A stretch of DNA of 64,000 nucleotides from Leyella stercorea DSM 18206 (GCF_000235885.1 NZ_JH379375.1:42629-106628), one strand, 5' to 3'; shown: positions 9,536-17,840, numbered from the stretch's first letter. The notes: a model not told the origin generated them from the sequence alone. Made by a program: numbers and translations.

Positions 9536-11131
9536 TTAATATCCTCTCCTTATCTCCGTGGCAACATGATTTGCTTCTGCCTCAAAGTACCTTGCCGCAA
9601 TCTCCTGTGGCGAATCCACTCCCGGTTTGAAGTAAGGACGTGGACCGCCATGATGCTCTGCATAGAACTCCGGGGCTGGATGGTGATGATGGTGGCTTAT
9701 GTCATGCGCCACCTCTGCTGTAACGACTGCTCCTGCCGTCAGAGCCGCCAATATCTTCGTGCCCAGTCCGGCGTTGGTTTCGGGGCGTGTCTTCATATCC
9801 ACTTCACTGAAAACCTTGGAGAAGAGTTTCATGCGATGGTAGTCATCCACCGCCAAGAACTTGTCGTAGTCCTTCTGCTTGATTTCGTGCGTGATGGCTT
9901 CTCCATTGATAATGGCGGTCATGCGATACTTATCTTCGCCTTTCTTATCTCCCTCCATCGGAGGCACTTTCTCCACCATGATGTCACCGACTTTCACTTC
10001 ACGCCCATGCGCTCCCTCACGATACCAACCCTTGTTCTCATTAATCAAGGCAAGGTCTTCACCTCTCACCATGGCATCGCCTTGCAACACGTCACGTCTG
10101 ACAGTCTCGTCCTCTTCCAACGGAAGCAACCGTTCCTCGTCTTGTTGCTGACGCTGCTGCAACTCCTGTTCAAGTTCGGGATGCAGATGCAGGTCGATGC
10201 GCTCCTTGCTATTCAGTGTGTCCATCAGGATTTTGTCAGCAAAGTCGTCCTTGATGATGCCATTCAGCAGTTCCAAGCGTTGAACGACGGGCACTTCCTT
10301 GATGGAGTTGGAGGTGAGTTTCTTCAGTTCCTCATCTGTCAGGTCATACACCATGTCGGCATTGACGCTGTTCGACTGAATGGTCAGCGTCTTCGCATTC
10401 TCATCAATGATGATGCCATGCGATGCCAGACACTCCTGCCACTTCTCATTGGTGAAATAGACAGGCGAGGTAATCAGTTCCTTATAAGGCTTGGCTGGCT
10501 CCGTGCTTCTCGTGCGGCTGATGGAAGGCATTATGATTCCCTCCAAATCTTTCAGCACATCCTGTTGCTGAGGGCTATAACTCTGTTGCTGTCCCTTATA
10601 ATAGAACCCATAACCGCCGCTCTGCAATTCGCCAGGCTTCATTCTGCCGTCCCAACGTTCAGGCACAATCGGGGCTTCGGGGAAGAACAATCGTCCTCCA
10701 ACTCTGCGAAGATGGAATCCCTCCTGACTGCGTGGTGTCCAACCTAAAAAGGGTGGTGGCATATCGATGCGCCCCATCCGTCCATACTCGCCGATACCAA
10801 CACGATAGCCGTGCAGCCCCATAGCTACACGACCGTTGGCATTGCGTGCATGAACGAAGTTCTTGGGCATATAGAAGTCGTTGCCCACAATGCCCGTAAA
10901 GGTATTGTAGGCTAACTTGTTGGCATGATTCGTACCCCAGTCGGTCAGAGCCAACATCTGCTTCTCGGTGATGTTATAGGTAAGCAGCGGACTGTCATGC
11001 CCTTGCACCACAAGCTGATAGCCGCTGCCATTACTCACCACATGAGCCTGCATACCATTGCGCATGAGCAAGTCACGCATCTCTGGTTGCAGGTCCATCT
11101 GTTGGGGATTCGTATTCTTTCTTATCGCCAT
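9536..11131 (-). CDS. DUF3945-type ICE protein with natural histidine run
   Basis: 531 residues. The region 45-160 (YNITEKQMLALTDWGTNHANK; GIVGNDFYMPKNFV; GLHGYRVGIGEYGR) matches my memory of DUF3945-family proteins found in many Bacteroidales mobile elements. The middle is very rich in E and Q. The C-terminus carries DISHHHHHPAPEFYAEHHGG, a natural histidine cluster that may bind metal. No signal peptide or transmembrane helix is evident. It lies in the operon between a 74-aa protein and the TOPRIM protein, so a DNA-processing or relaxosome-associated role is plausible but not shown. Confidence 0.7.
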   Translation of the reverse strand: MAIRKNTNPQQMDLQPEMRDLLMRNGMQAHVVSNGSGYQLVVQGHDSPLLTYNITEKQMLALTDWGTNHANKLAYNTFTGIVGNDFYMPKNFVHARNANGRVAMGLHGYRVGIGEYGRMGRIDMPPPFLGWTPRSQEGFHLRRVGGRLFFPEAPIVPERWDGRMKPGELQSGGYGFYYKGQQQSYSPQQQDVLKDLEGIIMPSISRTRSTEPAKPYKELITSPVYFTNEKWQECLASHGIIIDENAKTLTIQSNSVNADMVYDLTDEELKKLTSNSIKEVPVVQRLELLNGIIKDDFADKILMDTLNSKERIDLHLHPELEQELQQRQQQDEERLLPLEEDETVRRDVLQGDAMVRGEDLALINENKGWYREGAHGREVKVGDIMVEKVPPMEGDKKGEDKYRMTAIINGEAITHEIKQKDYDKFLAVDDYHRMKLFSKVFSEVDMKTRPETNAGLGTKILAALTAGAVVTAEVAHDISHHHHHPAPEFYAEHHGGPRPYFKPGVDSPQEIAARYFEAEANHVATEIRRGY

Positions 11132-11168
11132 ACTTATTCTTCACTCTTCATTCTTCACTCTTCATTTA

Positions 11169-11393
11169 TCATGCTTCACCGTTCTCTATTGCCTTCTCCA
11201 GTTCCTCATCTTTGTGATGGACAAACTGCTCCGCACTCTCTTCACAAATGCAGAGTCCGTTGTTCAGACAATAGCTCTCATATTCTTCCTGCCATTCAGC
11301 AGAATGATGGTTGACATACTCCAACCAACCGTACTCGCCGCTCTGTATCTTCTCGACGAGCACATCCTCTGGATAATATTTATTTGATGCCAT
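11169..11393 (-). CDS. Small acidic protein, 74 aa, unknown
   Basis: 74 residues, strongly acidic (many E and D), with four cysteine or histidine positions (CLNNGLCICEESAEQFVHH) that could bind metal. It begins MASNKYYPEDVLVEKIQSGEYGWLEYVNHH. It lies between two DUF3945/DUF4099 genes on the same strand with short gaps, which makes it a real operon member rather than chance. I recognise no family. Confidence 0.6.
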   Translation of the reverse strand: MASNKYYPEDVLVEKIQSGEYGWLEYVNHHSAEWQEEYESYCLNNGLCICEESAEQFVHHKDEELEKAIENGEA

Positions 11394-11416
11394 ATACTTA
11401 TTATATTATGTGTAGA

Positions 11417-12178
11417 TTATTTGTGCATGGAAAAAGAGGCGCGGTTGCGCTCTCCATTCTTCTTCTGCTCATTCCAAAGTTCTTCCGTGTATTCCTCTTC
11501 AGGCACATAGTCAAGATTACCGTCATCGCCCATTACCCAACAGCCATAGCACCCGAAGGTGTATTTGTCCCACTCTCGCTTGGTGTTCTCCTTCCACTTC
11601 TGACTGTCGCCTTGATTAATCCTTATGCCGGTCTTATCGTTCAGGTCAATACCCACCGTCACCTGTTCGTCCTCCATGATGAGCGTGAGCGGCTCACCCT
11701 TCTGCATCACGGTCAGTTCTGCCGAACTCAGTTTCAGTTCATCCTTCAGCACCTCCAAGTTGCGCCCGATGACAGGCGTAGGTACCGACATCACCTGATT
11801 GGTCTCCGTGTCAATCTGCACGAAAGCCTTGCTGCTCCTGCCATCAGCATCCTTAACATCGGCAAGGATAGCCTTTCCAGCCAGCAAGTCCTCCTGCTGT
11901 TCCTGAGTAAAAGCCTCCAATGGTGATTTCTCCAACTGCGGATAGAAGACCACATCCACCTTGCCGTCCTCCATACGGACCAACGCAAATCGGGTGCGGC
12001 TCTTCAATGTCTCGCCCTCATCATTATTCACCTGAATGGGCAGCAACGGTGAACGTCGTCCCTGACCAATATCTTCCAACGCCCACATGGGCAGGTCTTC
12101 AATCTTCTCTTGTGTGAGACCAAAACGAGCCAGTGTCTGATAAGGCACCTCGCTCTCTTCAAATCGTACTTGCTTCAT
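11417..12178 (-). CDS. DUF4099/DUF3945-type ICE protein, first gene of the left operon
   Basis: 253 residues. The N-terminus (EVPYQTLARFGLTQEKIEDLPMWALEDIGQGRRSPLLPI) resembles DUF4099, followed by a DUF3945-like part (KSRTRFALVRMEDGKVDVVFYPQ; EQQEDLLAGKAILADV). The C-terminal 60 residues are polar and aromatic (WDKYTFGCYGCWVMGDDG). It opens the 12-kb minus-strand operon. A Bacteroidetes -7 element TAACTTTG lies at 12211-12218, about 33 bases before the ATG. Such proteins accompany mobilisation genes in Bacteroidales elements. Function unknown. Confidence 0.75.
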   Translation of the reverse strand: MKQVRFEESEVPYQTLARFGLTQEKIEDLPMWALEDIGQGRRSPLLPIQVNNDEGETLKSRTRFALVRMEDGKVDVVFYPQLEKSPLEAFTQEQQEDLLAGKAILADVKDADGRSSKAFVQIDTETNQVMSVPTPVIGRNLEVLKDELKLSSAELTVMQKGEPLTLIMEDEQVTVGIDLNDKTGIRINQGDSQKWKENTKREWDKYTFGCYGCWVMGDDGNLDYVPEEEYTEELWNEQKKNGERNRASFSMHK

Positions 12179-12210
12179 ACTTTAACTTTGAATTTGAAAT
12201 TAAACTCATG

Positions 12211-12218
12211 CAAAGTTA
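12211..12218 (-). promoter_or_regulatory. Putative -7 element of the left-operon promoter
   Basis: Reads TAACTTTG on the minus strand, matching the Bacteroidetes sigma consensus TAnnTTTG. No perfect -33 TTTG is found at 19-21 bases, so the assignment is moderate. Confidence 0.5.
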
Positions 12219-12285
12219 TATACCTATTCAGAGACAAGCAGAATTGCATAAGATAATGCGTGTTATTTTTGACGATTATTATTAT

Positions 12286-12319
12286 TTGAGTTTGATTTCT
12301 GCTCAAAAATCAAACTCGA
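12286..12319. promoter_or_regulatory. Inverted repeat operator with 18-bp element shared with 49.5 kb
   Basis: Arms GAGTTTGATTT and AAATCAAACTC (11 bp, perfect) surround a short spacer between the divergent 11417-12178 and 12399-13028 genes. The right half, CTCAAAAATCAAACTCGA (12302-12319), recurs exactly at 49542-49559 in the control region of the tra operon. It looks like the binding site of an ICE-encoded regulator. Confidence 0.6.
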
Positions 12320-12398
12320 TTGCTATATTATGTTACAATCTTCTTGTCTTCCCTTTGTTCTTTATGCCAGTCAAAGAATTGCTTGTTACTTTTGCACC

Positions 12399-13028
12399 AT
12401 GAAACGATTTCTACTCATCACAATAGCAGCAATATTCTGTTCATCAGCAACAGTATGCGCTCAGTTCAATACCGTCACACAGACTAAGGTACACCGCAAG
12501 GCTGTGCCAAAAACGACGCAGTCCGCAACATCCGAACAACTGCCTCCGTGCTCGCCGCATCAGCGGCGAGACTCTCTTGCCTTTGCCCCATTACAAACCC
12601 AAACGGAGCAGACCGACCGCCACACGGCACTTGTCAGTCCACTCCGTCATATCTCTGTCACCAGCCCTTTCGGCTACCGCAGAGACCCATTTACAAAAAG
12701 AAAAGCCCTACACAACGGGCTTGATTTGAAGGCAAATTACGAACCCACATACGCCATGATGCACGGCGAGGTCATCAAGGTAGGCAAGGACAAACGTTCA
12801 GGCCTCTATGTCACCCTCCGTCACGGCGACTTCACCGTCAGCTATTGCCACCTCTCCCAAACTCTCGTCACCAAAGGCACCCACGTCCGTCCCGGCATCA
12901 TCATCGCGCTGACAGGCAACAGTGGTCGCAGTACTGGTCCCCACCTGCACCTCACACTCAAAGACACAAAAAAAGGACGAGCCATCGACCCGTCCATTCT
13001 TCTCAATCTTATCAAGCATCCACTCTAA
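12399..13028 (+). CDS. Secreted M23 (LytM) endopeptidase
   Basis: 209 residues from the ATG at 12399, chosen because a signal peptide starts there (MKRFLLITIAAIFCSSATVCAQ) and a -7-like TACTTTTG lies just upstream at 12387-12394. After a polar linker, the M23 domain carries GYRRDP, KALHNGLDLKA (zinc His and Asp), YCHLS and a complete HLHLT motif, so it is probably active against peptidoglycan cross-links. It ends KDTKKGRAIDPSILLNLIKHPL. It is the only gene in the left ICE half on the plus strand. Expected role: opening the wall for the conjugation apparatus. A hairpin of repeat family 1 lies inside the linker-coding part. Confidence 0.88.
   Translation: MKRFLLITIAAIFCSSATVCAQFNTVTQTKVHRKAVPKTTQSATSEQLPPCSPHQRRDSLAFAPLQTQTEQTDRHTALVSPLRHISVTSPFGYRRDPFTKRKALHNGLDLKANYEPTYAMMHGEVIKVGKDKRSGLYVTLRHGDFTVSYCHLSQTLVTKGTHVRPGIIIALTGNSGRSTGPHLHLTLKDTKKGRAIDPSILLNLIKHPL
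12542..12570. repeat. REP-like hairpin, family 1 variant (copy D)
   Basis: Tag GCCTCCGTG then an 8-bp stem CTCGCCGC / GCGGCGAG with loop ATCA. It lies within the linker-coding region of the M23 gene. Copy E at 42518-42547 has the same tag and nearly the same stem. Confidence 0.6.
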
Positions 13029-13190
13029 TAGAACGCCTTGTCTTTTGTCGTTCACATCACCCCTTCCGCATTGCAATAATGTCTTAAATATCTAATCCTC
13101 AACAATTTCTATTCTTGAAAAACAAGTGTTTTATTCACGAATATAATATGATTTCGTGAAAGATGTCATAAGATGATACTAATATCTATG

Positions 13191-13748
13191 CTATTTGTCA
13201 ATAAAGAACCCGTTTCTATGCAGATATTCTGAAACGGTTAGTGTTCCAATCCCTATCTGCTCACACAACAAAGGAAGTTTCTTGAACAACTTACCGTCAT
13301 TCTGCTGCCTTGTTTCCTCCGTCATTACTTGCATCTCTTCCAGATGGATAGCGTCCGAGTGTCGTACATTCAGTGCATAAATGATAATCTTAGCATCACC
13401 TGTTTTAAGGTATTCTTCCTTTTGCTCTATGTATTCTTCTTCAGTCAGTTCCTGCTTCTTCAGTCTTACACAGAAATTGTTGTCTATCATGTTGCTGAAT
13501 CTCTCTGGGGCACATGGAAATAGATCCTTTGTCGGAATGACCAATTTCTTGTCTTTGAGGAAAGGCATCTTTTCAACTGCAATTCCTTTGGAGGTGCGTT
13601 TTGATTCATCCAGAATCACATCAAGTAGCATCAAATCCTTGCGGGAGAACGCCTCTTCCAGGAATGAGTACAACTGTCCGTCCTTATCCAAGGGAAGATA
13701 ATTCTTGGCAATCATCACCAATGAGCATGTATCAACAACTATCGCCAT
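13191..13748 (-). CDS. PIN-domain protein (DUF4411 type), probable toxin
   Basis: 185 residues. VVDTCSL at the N-terminus gives the first PIN aspartate. Further acidic residues occur in FLEEAF, DVILDESKRT and GDAKIIIYAL. The C-terminal VMTEETRQQND...KLPLLCEQIGI is typical of DUF4411 PIN proteins, which are paired with ImmA/IrrE-type partners. PIN toxins cut RNA. The gene overlaps the upstream ImmA/IrrE gene by 10 bases, so the two are translated together. It forms the distal half of a toxin-antitoxin-like stabilisation or defence module carried by the ICE. Confidence 0.85.
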   Translation of the reverse strand: MAIVVDTCSLVMIAKNYLPLDKDGQLYSFLEEAFSRKDLMLLDVILDESKRTSKGIAVEKMPFLKDKKLVIPTKDLFPCAPERFSNMIDNNFCVRLKKQELTEEEYIEQKEEYLKTGDAKIIIYALNVRHSDAIHLEEMQVMTEETRQQNDGKLFKKLPLLCEQIGIGTLTVSEYLHRNGFFIDK

Positions 13749-14881
13749 AACTCCCTCTCAAAATTTGCTGGTTTGACATTGAGTCTCGAACAGAAAGTGG
13801 TCTCGTTGACCACTCCATTGAAATAGGCATATTGCATGGTTTTCAAGAATAGCGGAGAAATGATGGGCTTTGGTGTTCGCCCGCCTCTCTTCTCAGAGTT
13901 TTTCAACTTTTCCTGTTCCTCTCTTCTTCTGTATTCCTCTGCCAATTCACTCTTGACATTGCTGTAGCTCGAATAGCTGATTTTCCTGTCGATATACATC
14001 CTTGTATATAAGGCAAGACGGCTAATGTGCGTCCGTGCACTGATAGCCTTGAAGAGGTCAATGCAGTAGTCGTTACGGGAATCTACACATGCTATGTTAG
14101 CAAGTGTTTCTGCTTCTTGTCCCATAATGAACTGATATGCAAAATCATTGCACCATCTTTCGACATCACTGTATGAAGTCTGTGCCGAGATGTCCATCAT
14201 GTCCACCGACTCCACTTCTTCAATCCCCAATAGACAATGCCCCAATTCATGCGCCAGAGTGAATATTTCTCGCTTGTAATGCTTATGATGCTTAAGCACT
14301 ATCACATTGGGCTTAAGGTAAAAACCGTCAATGTTGGTTTTCTCTTTCTTGTTCCATGTCTCTATGTATTCAAAGACAAAAATGCCATGATCGGCGATTT
14401 TTTCTATCATCTTCACAAGAAACTGCCTATGATTGACAGTTTCCCCGGGATAAAAAAAATCTCTTGCACGTACGGCTACTGTCTTAGGGTCATCTTGTAG
14501 GGTGTAGTGTTCTATGTCAAACTTCACATCCAGTTGCGACAGTTTGTTGTATGCATCCAAAGCGTTTTTCAGACTCTCGAATCGGTTTACAGTACGGATC
14601 GACTCCAAGTTCAGCTCTGTTCCGAATGAGGTCTTGCGGAAGAAGATACTGCTGCTTGCATTGGTTGACAACTTAGAATAGTCTTGAAAGAAACTGACTT
14701 CTTTGTCGAATATCTCACCTATACGCTTCAACACCCCCAAATCAATAGAATCTCCACTGATGTCTGCGGCTCCTGTTATCCGTTTCCTGCCTTTGTTCAG
14801 AAGAGACAACAAGTCATCCACCGACATCTTGTATAATGCCAGCAGGTATTCTAAACGTTTCTTGTTAATCTCTACTTTCAT
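13739..14881 (-). CDS. XRE-like and ImmA/IrrE metallopeptidase protein, probable antitoxin
   Basis: About 380 residues from the ATG at 14881 (MKVEINKKRLEYLLALYKMSVDDLL); an upstream ATG at 14944 lies inside the promoter/operator and is unlikely. Residues 1-60 look like a helix-turn-helix domain. The middle holds the zinc protease motif HELGHCLLGIEE (HExxH plus downstream E), the IrrE/ImmA signature. The C-terminus has FINGVVNETTFCSRL. These proteins repress or degrade a regulator and neutralise the downstream PIN toxin. The overlap with the PIN gene and a palindromic operator at the promoter support an autoregulated two-gene module. Confidence 0.85.
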   Translation of the reverse strand: MKVEINKKRLEYLLALYKMSVDDLLSLLNKGRKRITGAADISGDSIDLGVLKRIGEIFDKEVSFFQDYSKLSTNASSSIFFRKTSFGTELNLESIRTVNRFESLKNALDAYNKLSQLDVKFDIEHYTLQDDPKTVAVRARDFFYPGETVNHRQFLVKMIEKIADHGIFVFEYIETWNKKEKTNIDGFYLKPNVIVLKHHKHYKREIFTLAHELGHCLLGIEEVESVDMMDISAQTSYSDVERWCNDFAYQFIMGQEAETLANIACVDSRNDYCIDLFKAISARTHISRLALYTRMYIDRKISYSSYSNVKSELAEEYRRREEQEKLKNSEKRGGRTPKPIISPLFLKTMQYAYFNGVVNETTFCSRLNVKPANFERELWR

Positions 14882-14929
14882 ATCAGCCTCGATTGAACTA
14901 TTGTTGTTTTGATGCAAATGCTTAGGCAC

Positions 14930-14958
14930 AATTTTGCGTTGCAAAATTACACATTTTC
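14930..14958 (-). promoter_or_regulatory. Promoter with overlapping palindromic operator for the ImmA-PIN module
   Basis: The perfect inverted repeat AATTTTGC-GTT-GCAAAATT (14930-14948) overlaps a minus-strand -7 element TAATTTTG. An HTH-containing antitoxin binding here would block its own transcription. Confidence 0.6.
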
Positions 14959-15038
14959 ACTTAAATGGGCGAATTTTCATGCTGAATATCACTGGAATTT
15001 ATGTTTATTTTGCTAAATCGCTACATTTCGCCACCAAA

Positions 15039-15083
15039 AAGACACAAAAATAGGACGAATCATCGACCCGTCCTTTTGTTTTT
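15039..15083 (+). pseudogene. Remnant of an M23 peptidase 3' end, ending in a terminator-like hairpin
   Basis: Bases 15039-15073 repeat 12961-12995 (end of the intact M23 gene) with a few differences. One frame still reads KDTKIGRIIDPSFCF and stop, compared with KDTKKGRAIDPS in the intact gene. The hairpin GGACG...CGTCC followed by a T-run could act as a terminator. The ImmA-PIN module lies between these two related ends. Confidence 0.55.
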
Positions 15084-15115
15084 AGCCTTTTTCGTTCTAA
15101 CCACAGCCTGCAATG

Positions 15116-15304
15116 TTATTCATCAACTGGTTCATCACTCGCATGTCTCATTTCGTAAACTGTCCATAAGGCTAACACACATTCAATGGCTATCACGGTA
15201 ATGGCCGCAGTCATGCCCCACCAGTGGGCAATAAGCATAAAGATGCCAGCCTCAATGCACAACGCAAAGAGGATGGTAACAATAAGTGATAATATTCTAT
15301 TCAT
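15116..15304 (-). CDS. Small membrane protein downstream of glmS fragment
   Basis: 62 residues with two hydrophobic helices (ILSLIVTILFALCIEAGIFML and GMTAAITVIAIECVLALW) and an acidic tail HASDEPVDE. Its ATG overlaps the glmS stop by four bases (ATGA), so it was co-translated with glmS. No known family. Whether it is still expressed is unclear, because the upstream part of glmS is missing. Confidence 0.6.
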   Translation of the reverse strand: MNRILSLIVTILFALCIEAGIFMLIAHWWGMTAAITVIAIECVLALWTVYEMRHASDEPVDE

Positions 15305-15842
15305 TCTACGGTAACTGATTTAGCAAGGTTTCTTGGCTGGTCAACATTCCTATCCTTGTTGATGGCGATGTAATAGGCCAGCAACTGCAATGGGACGGAA
15401 ACAACGAGAGGTGTAAGGCATTCGGGTACGTCGGGCACTTCAAGGCAATGGTCGGCGATGTCCTTCATTGCGTCATTGCCCTTGGTAATGATGGCGACAA
15501 CCGTACCGCCACGCGCCTTCACCTGCCTTACATTACTGATTATCTTGTCATACAGCGAGTCCGTTGGAGCAATGACCACCGTGGGCATCTCGCTATCTAC
15601 AAGTGCAATCGGTCCATGCTTCATTTCCGCAGCAGGATAACCCTCCGCATGGATATAGGATATTTCTTTCAGCTTCAACGCACCTTCAAGGGCGGTGGGG
15701 TAGTTGTACCCACGACCGAGATAAAGGAAGTTGCGGGCATAGGTGTATATCTTCGACAAGTTCTTGATTTTGTCAGCAAGTCCCAACACATCTTTTATAT
15801 ACCTTAATTCCGCAACACTATTATAAATATAACTTTTTAAGT
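15301..15842 (-). pseudogene. glmS: Truncated glucosamine-6-phosphate synthase, C-terminal SIS domain
   Basis: About 175 residues matching the end of GlmS: FLYLGRGYNYPTALEGALKLKEISYIHAEGYPAAEMKHGPIAL, then CLTPLVVSVPLQLLAYYIAI and the invariant end NVDQPRNLAKSVTVE. The full enzyme has about 610 residues and needs the N-terminal glutaminase domain, which is absent. Coding similarity stops near the hairpin at 15843, next to the IS1380 transposase, so the gene was cut by that element or by a rearrangement. The 5' part is not found elsewhere in the window. It is either a broken copy acquired with the ICE or chromosomal debris. Confidence 0.9.
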
Positions 15843-15867
15843 ACCTGAGCAACAAAAAGTTGCTCAG
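15843..15867. repeat. Perfect hairpin at the IS1380/glmS junction
   Basis: CCTGAGCAAC, AAAAA, GTTGCTCAGG: a 10-bp perfect stem. It may mark the left part of the IS1380 element or block read-through into the transposase gene. I could not find a matching inverted end to the right of the transposase. Confidence 0.6.
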
Positions 15868-15937
15868 GATTTTGTCATGTCAGATTTTTCACCTATCTTA
15901 GTGTTGCAAATCAAAATATGTATCAAACCCGACAGAC

Positions 15938-17224
15938 ATGGCAAAGAAAGCAATAAAATCTGAGAAACTCACTCCTTTTGGAGGAATATTTGCAATGATG
16001 GAGCAATTTGACTCCACATTGTCATATGTAATTGACACAACCCTCGGTCTAAGATGCAGGCTGTATGGTTATCAATACAGCGAAATCATCCGTTCTCTCA
16101 TGAGCATCTACTTCTGTGGCGGCTCATGTATTGAGGATGTCACAACTCATTTGATGCCCCATCTCTCGCTTCATCCGACACTTCGTACCTGCAGCTCTGA
16201 CACTATCCTCAGAGCGATAAAGGAACTGACGCAGGAGAACATTTCATACACGTCAGATACGGGTAAGAACTACGATTTCAATACGGCTGACACCCTCAAT
16301 ACCTTACTGCTCAATTGTATGTGTGCAGCTGGTCAGCTGAAAGAGGGTGAGATGTATGATGTTGATTTCGACCACCAGTTCATAGAAACAGAGAAATATG
16401 ATGCAAAGCATACATACAAGAAGTTCCTTGGTTATCGACCAGGTGTGGCGGTTATTGGAGATTTGATTGTCGGCATTGAGAACAGCGACGGCAACACAAA
16501 CGTCCGTTTCCATCAGAAGGACACGCTGAAGAGATTCTTCGAAAGGTTTGAACAGAACAATCTTGTTATCAATCGTTTCAGAGCTGATTGCGGCTCGTGC
16601 TCTGAAGAGATCGTGGAAGAGGTTGCCACCCACTGCAAGACCTTCTATATCCGTGCCAACCGCTGTAGTTCGCTCTACAATGACCTCTTCGCTCTCAGAG
16701 GCTGGAAGAGGGGAGAAATCAACGGCATTGAGTTTGAGCTGAATTCCATTCTTGTAGAGAAGTGGAAAGGCAAGACATACCGGCTTGTGATTCAAAGGCG
16801 GAAACGGATGGACGGTGAGCTTGACCTCTGGGAAGGAGAATACACATACCGCTGCATCCTGACCAACGACTACGAGCCTTCCGTAAGAGAGATTGTCGAG
16901 TTCTATAACCTCCGCGGAGGAAAGGAGCGCATCTTCGATGACATGAACAATGGTTTCGGATGGTCCAGATTGCCCAAATCCTTCATGGCAGAGAACACAG
17001 TGTTCCTTCTTCTTACAGCACTTATCCGTAACTTCTACAAGGTCATTATCCAAAGACTTGACGTAAAGAGGTTCGGACCCAATAAAACAAGTCGCATAAA
17101 AGCGTTTGTCTTCAGATTTGTCTCTGTACCAGCCAAATGGATCAGAACATCAAGGTGGTATGTGCTGAATATCTATACCTGTAATAATGCTTACGCAGAT
17201 GTATTCCAGACTGATTTTGGATGA
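15938..17224 (+). CDS. IS1380-family transposase
   Basis: 428 residues, intact. DDE-type IS4-superfamily transposase. Recognisable parts are LTPFGGIFAMMEQFDSTLSYVID at the start, DVDFDHQFIETEKYDAKHTYK (first catalytic D), RFRADCGSCSEEIVEEV (second D) and FYNLRGGKERIFDDMNNGFGWSRLP (catalytic E region with the YREK-like stretch). These are typical of IS1380 elements such as those upstream of resistance genes in Bacteroides. The flanking inverted repeats could not be resolved by eye, so the element's ends are not given. It adjoins the broken glmS gene. Confidence 0.88.
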   Translation: MAKKAIKSEKLTPFGGIFAMMEQFDSTLSYVIDTTLGLRCRLYGYQYSEIIRSLMSIYFCGGSCIEDVTTHLMPHLSLHPTLRTCSSDTILRAIKELTQENISYTSDTGKNYDFNTADTLNTLLLNCMCAAGQLKEGEMYDVDFDHQFIETEKYDAKHTYKKFLGYRPGVAVIGDLIVGIENSDGNTNVRFHQKDTLKRFFERFEQNNLVINRFRADCGSCSEEIVEEVATHCKTFYIRANRCSSLYNDLFALRGWKRGEINGIEFELNSILVEKWKGKTYRLVIQRRKRMDGELDLWEGEYTYRCILTNDYEPSVREIVEFYNLRGGKERIFDDMNNGFGWSRLPKSFMAENTVFLLLTALIRNFYKVIIQRLDVKRFGPNKTSRIKAFVFRFVSVPAKWIRTSRWYVLNIYTCNNAYADVFQTDFG

Positions 17225-17380
17225 CGACTACAACTTATGGGTATGATACTGCTGCGTATTGTCTCAAGTCGCATTGTGGGGTAAGGGGGTATTGTAGGCA
17301 GAAGTGGGTATTTCAGCCTCAATTTATCTAATAATTCAGTAATGAGAGAACGTGTACACGTAAATAGGACGATGAAGGAC

Positions 17381-17581
17381 TTAGTTGCGGATTTGAGGCT
17401 TATGAAAAGCGTATTGCTTTCTCAATACATGCCGTTCCTCTTCGCTCAGCGACAGGAAATAGGCTTTCCATCCCGGACAGAAATTGATGTGCCATCGCCA
17501 AAAACGACCCAACAATGACTTGGGTGAACGGTCGTATCGCCGCCTCAGTGGGCACTGCTGACAGTTATGTTTCTTTTCCAA
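17381..17581 (-). CDS. Small conserved Cys/Trp-rich protein
   Basis: 66 residues: MEKKHNCQQCPLRRRYDRSPKSLLG, then FWRWHINFCPGWKAYFLSLSEEER. The CxxC plus CPGW arrangement suggests a small zinc-binding protein. I recall similar short proteins as conserved hypotheticals in Bacteroidales chromosomes. It is flanked by IS1380 on one side and palindromic repeats on the other and has no operon partners, so it may be a chromosomal remnant trapped between insertions. Confidence 0.6.
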   Translation of the reverse strand: MEKKHNCQQCPLRRRYDRSPKSLLGRFWRWHINFCPGWKAYFLSLSEEERHVLRKQYAFHKPQIRN

Positions 17582-17694
17582 TACTTTATCTATTTATCTT
17601 TCGTAAAACTCTCGTGGCAAAAATAAGGATTATTTTCAGTGATCAAGCACACAGTTCATTAAAAAAGAGAGGATTTGCTAAGATTCAGAATAAC

Positions 17695-17840
17695 GACGAG
17701 CCATCGACCCCAACGGGAGTCGAACTTCAAGTAACCGCACATGATACAATGTGCGGGTCGAAGTGCCTTCCCAATCCACGACCCCAACGGAGGTCGAACC
17801 TTTCTACAGATTATATGGTTCGACCCCGTTGGGGTCGGAT
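17695..17840. repeat. Cluster of palindromic GACCCCAACGG repeats and a hairpin
   Basis: Three copies of a 19-22 bp motif with core GACCCCAACGG: 17705-17724, 17779-17800 and, inverted, 17817-17839. Copies two and three form a near-perfect 21-bp inverted repeat around a 16-base loop. A separate hairpin CCGCACAT-gataca-ATGTGCGG lies at 17735-17756. Bases 17695-17710 repeat GACGAGCCATCGACCC from the end of the M23 gene at 12976. No gene is seen in 17582-17959. Confidence 0.6.

Noticed and set aside
14882..14944. Upstream start of the ImmA/IrrE protein
   Set aside because: The ATG at 14944 lies inside the palindrome overlapping the -7 element; 14881 is preferred.
15301..15842. Tn7-type attachment site at the glmS end
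   Set aside because: The glmS 3' end is intact and followed directly by a small co-translated gene; no Tn7 end or tns gene is seen.
15868..17380. Terminal inverted repeats of the IS1380 element
   Set aside because: No convincing pair was found on both sides of the transposase by eye, so element ends are not reported.
17695..17840. Small CRISPR array or tRNA
   Set aside because: Only three palindromic copies with unequal spacing and one inverted; no cloverleaf.
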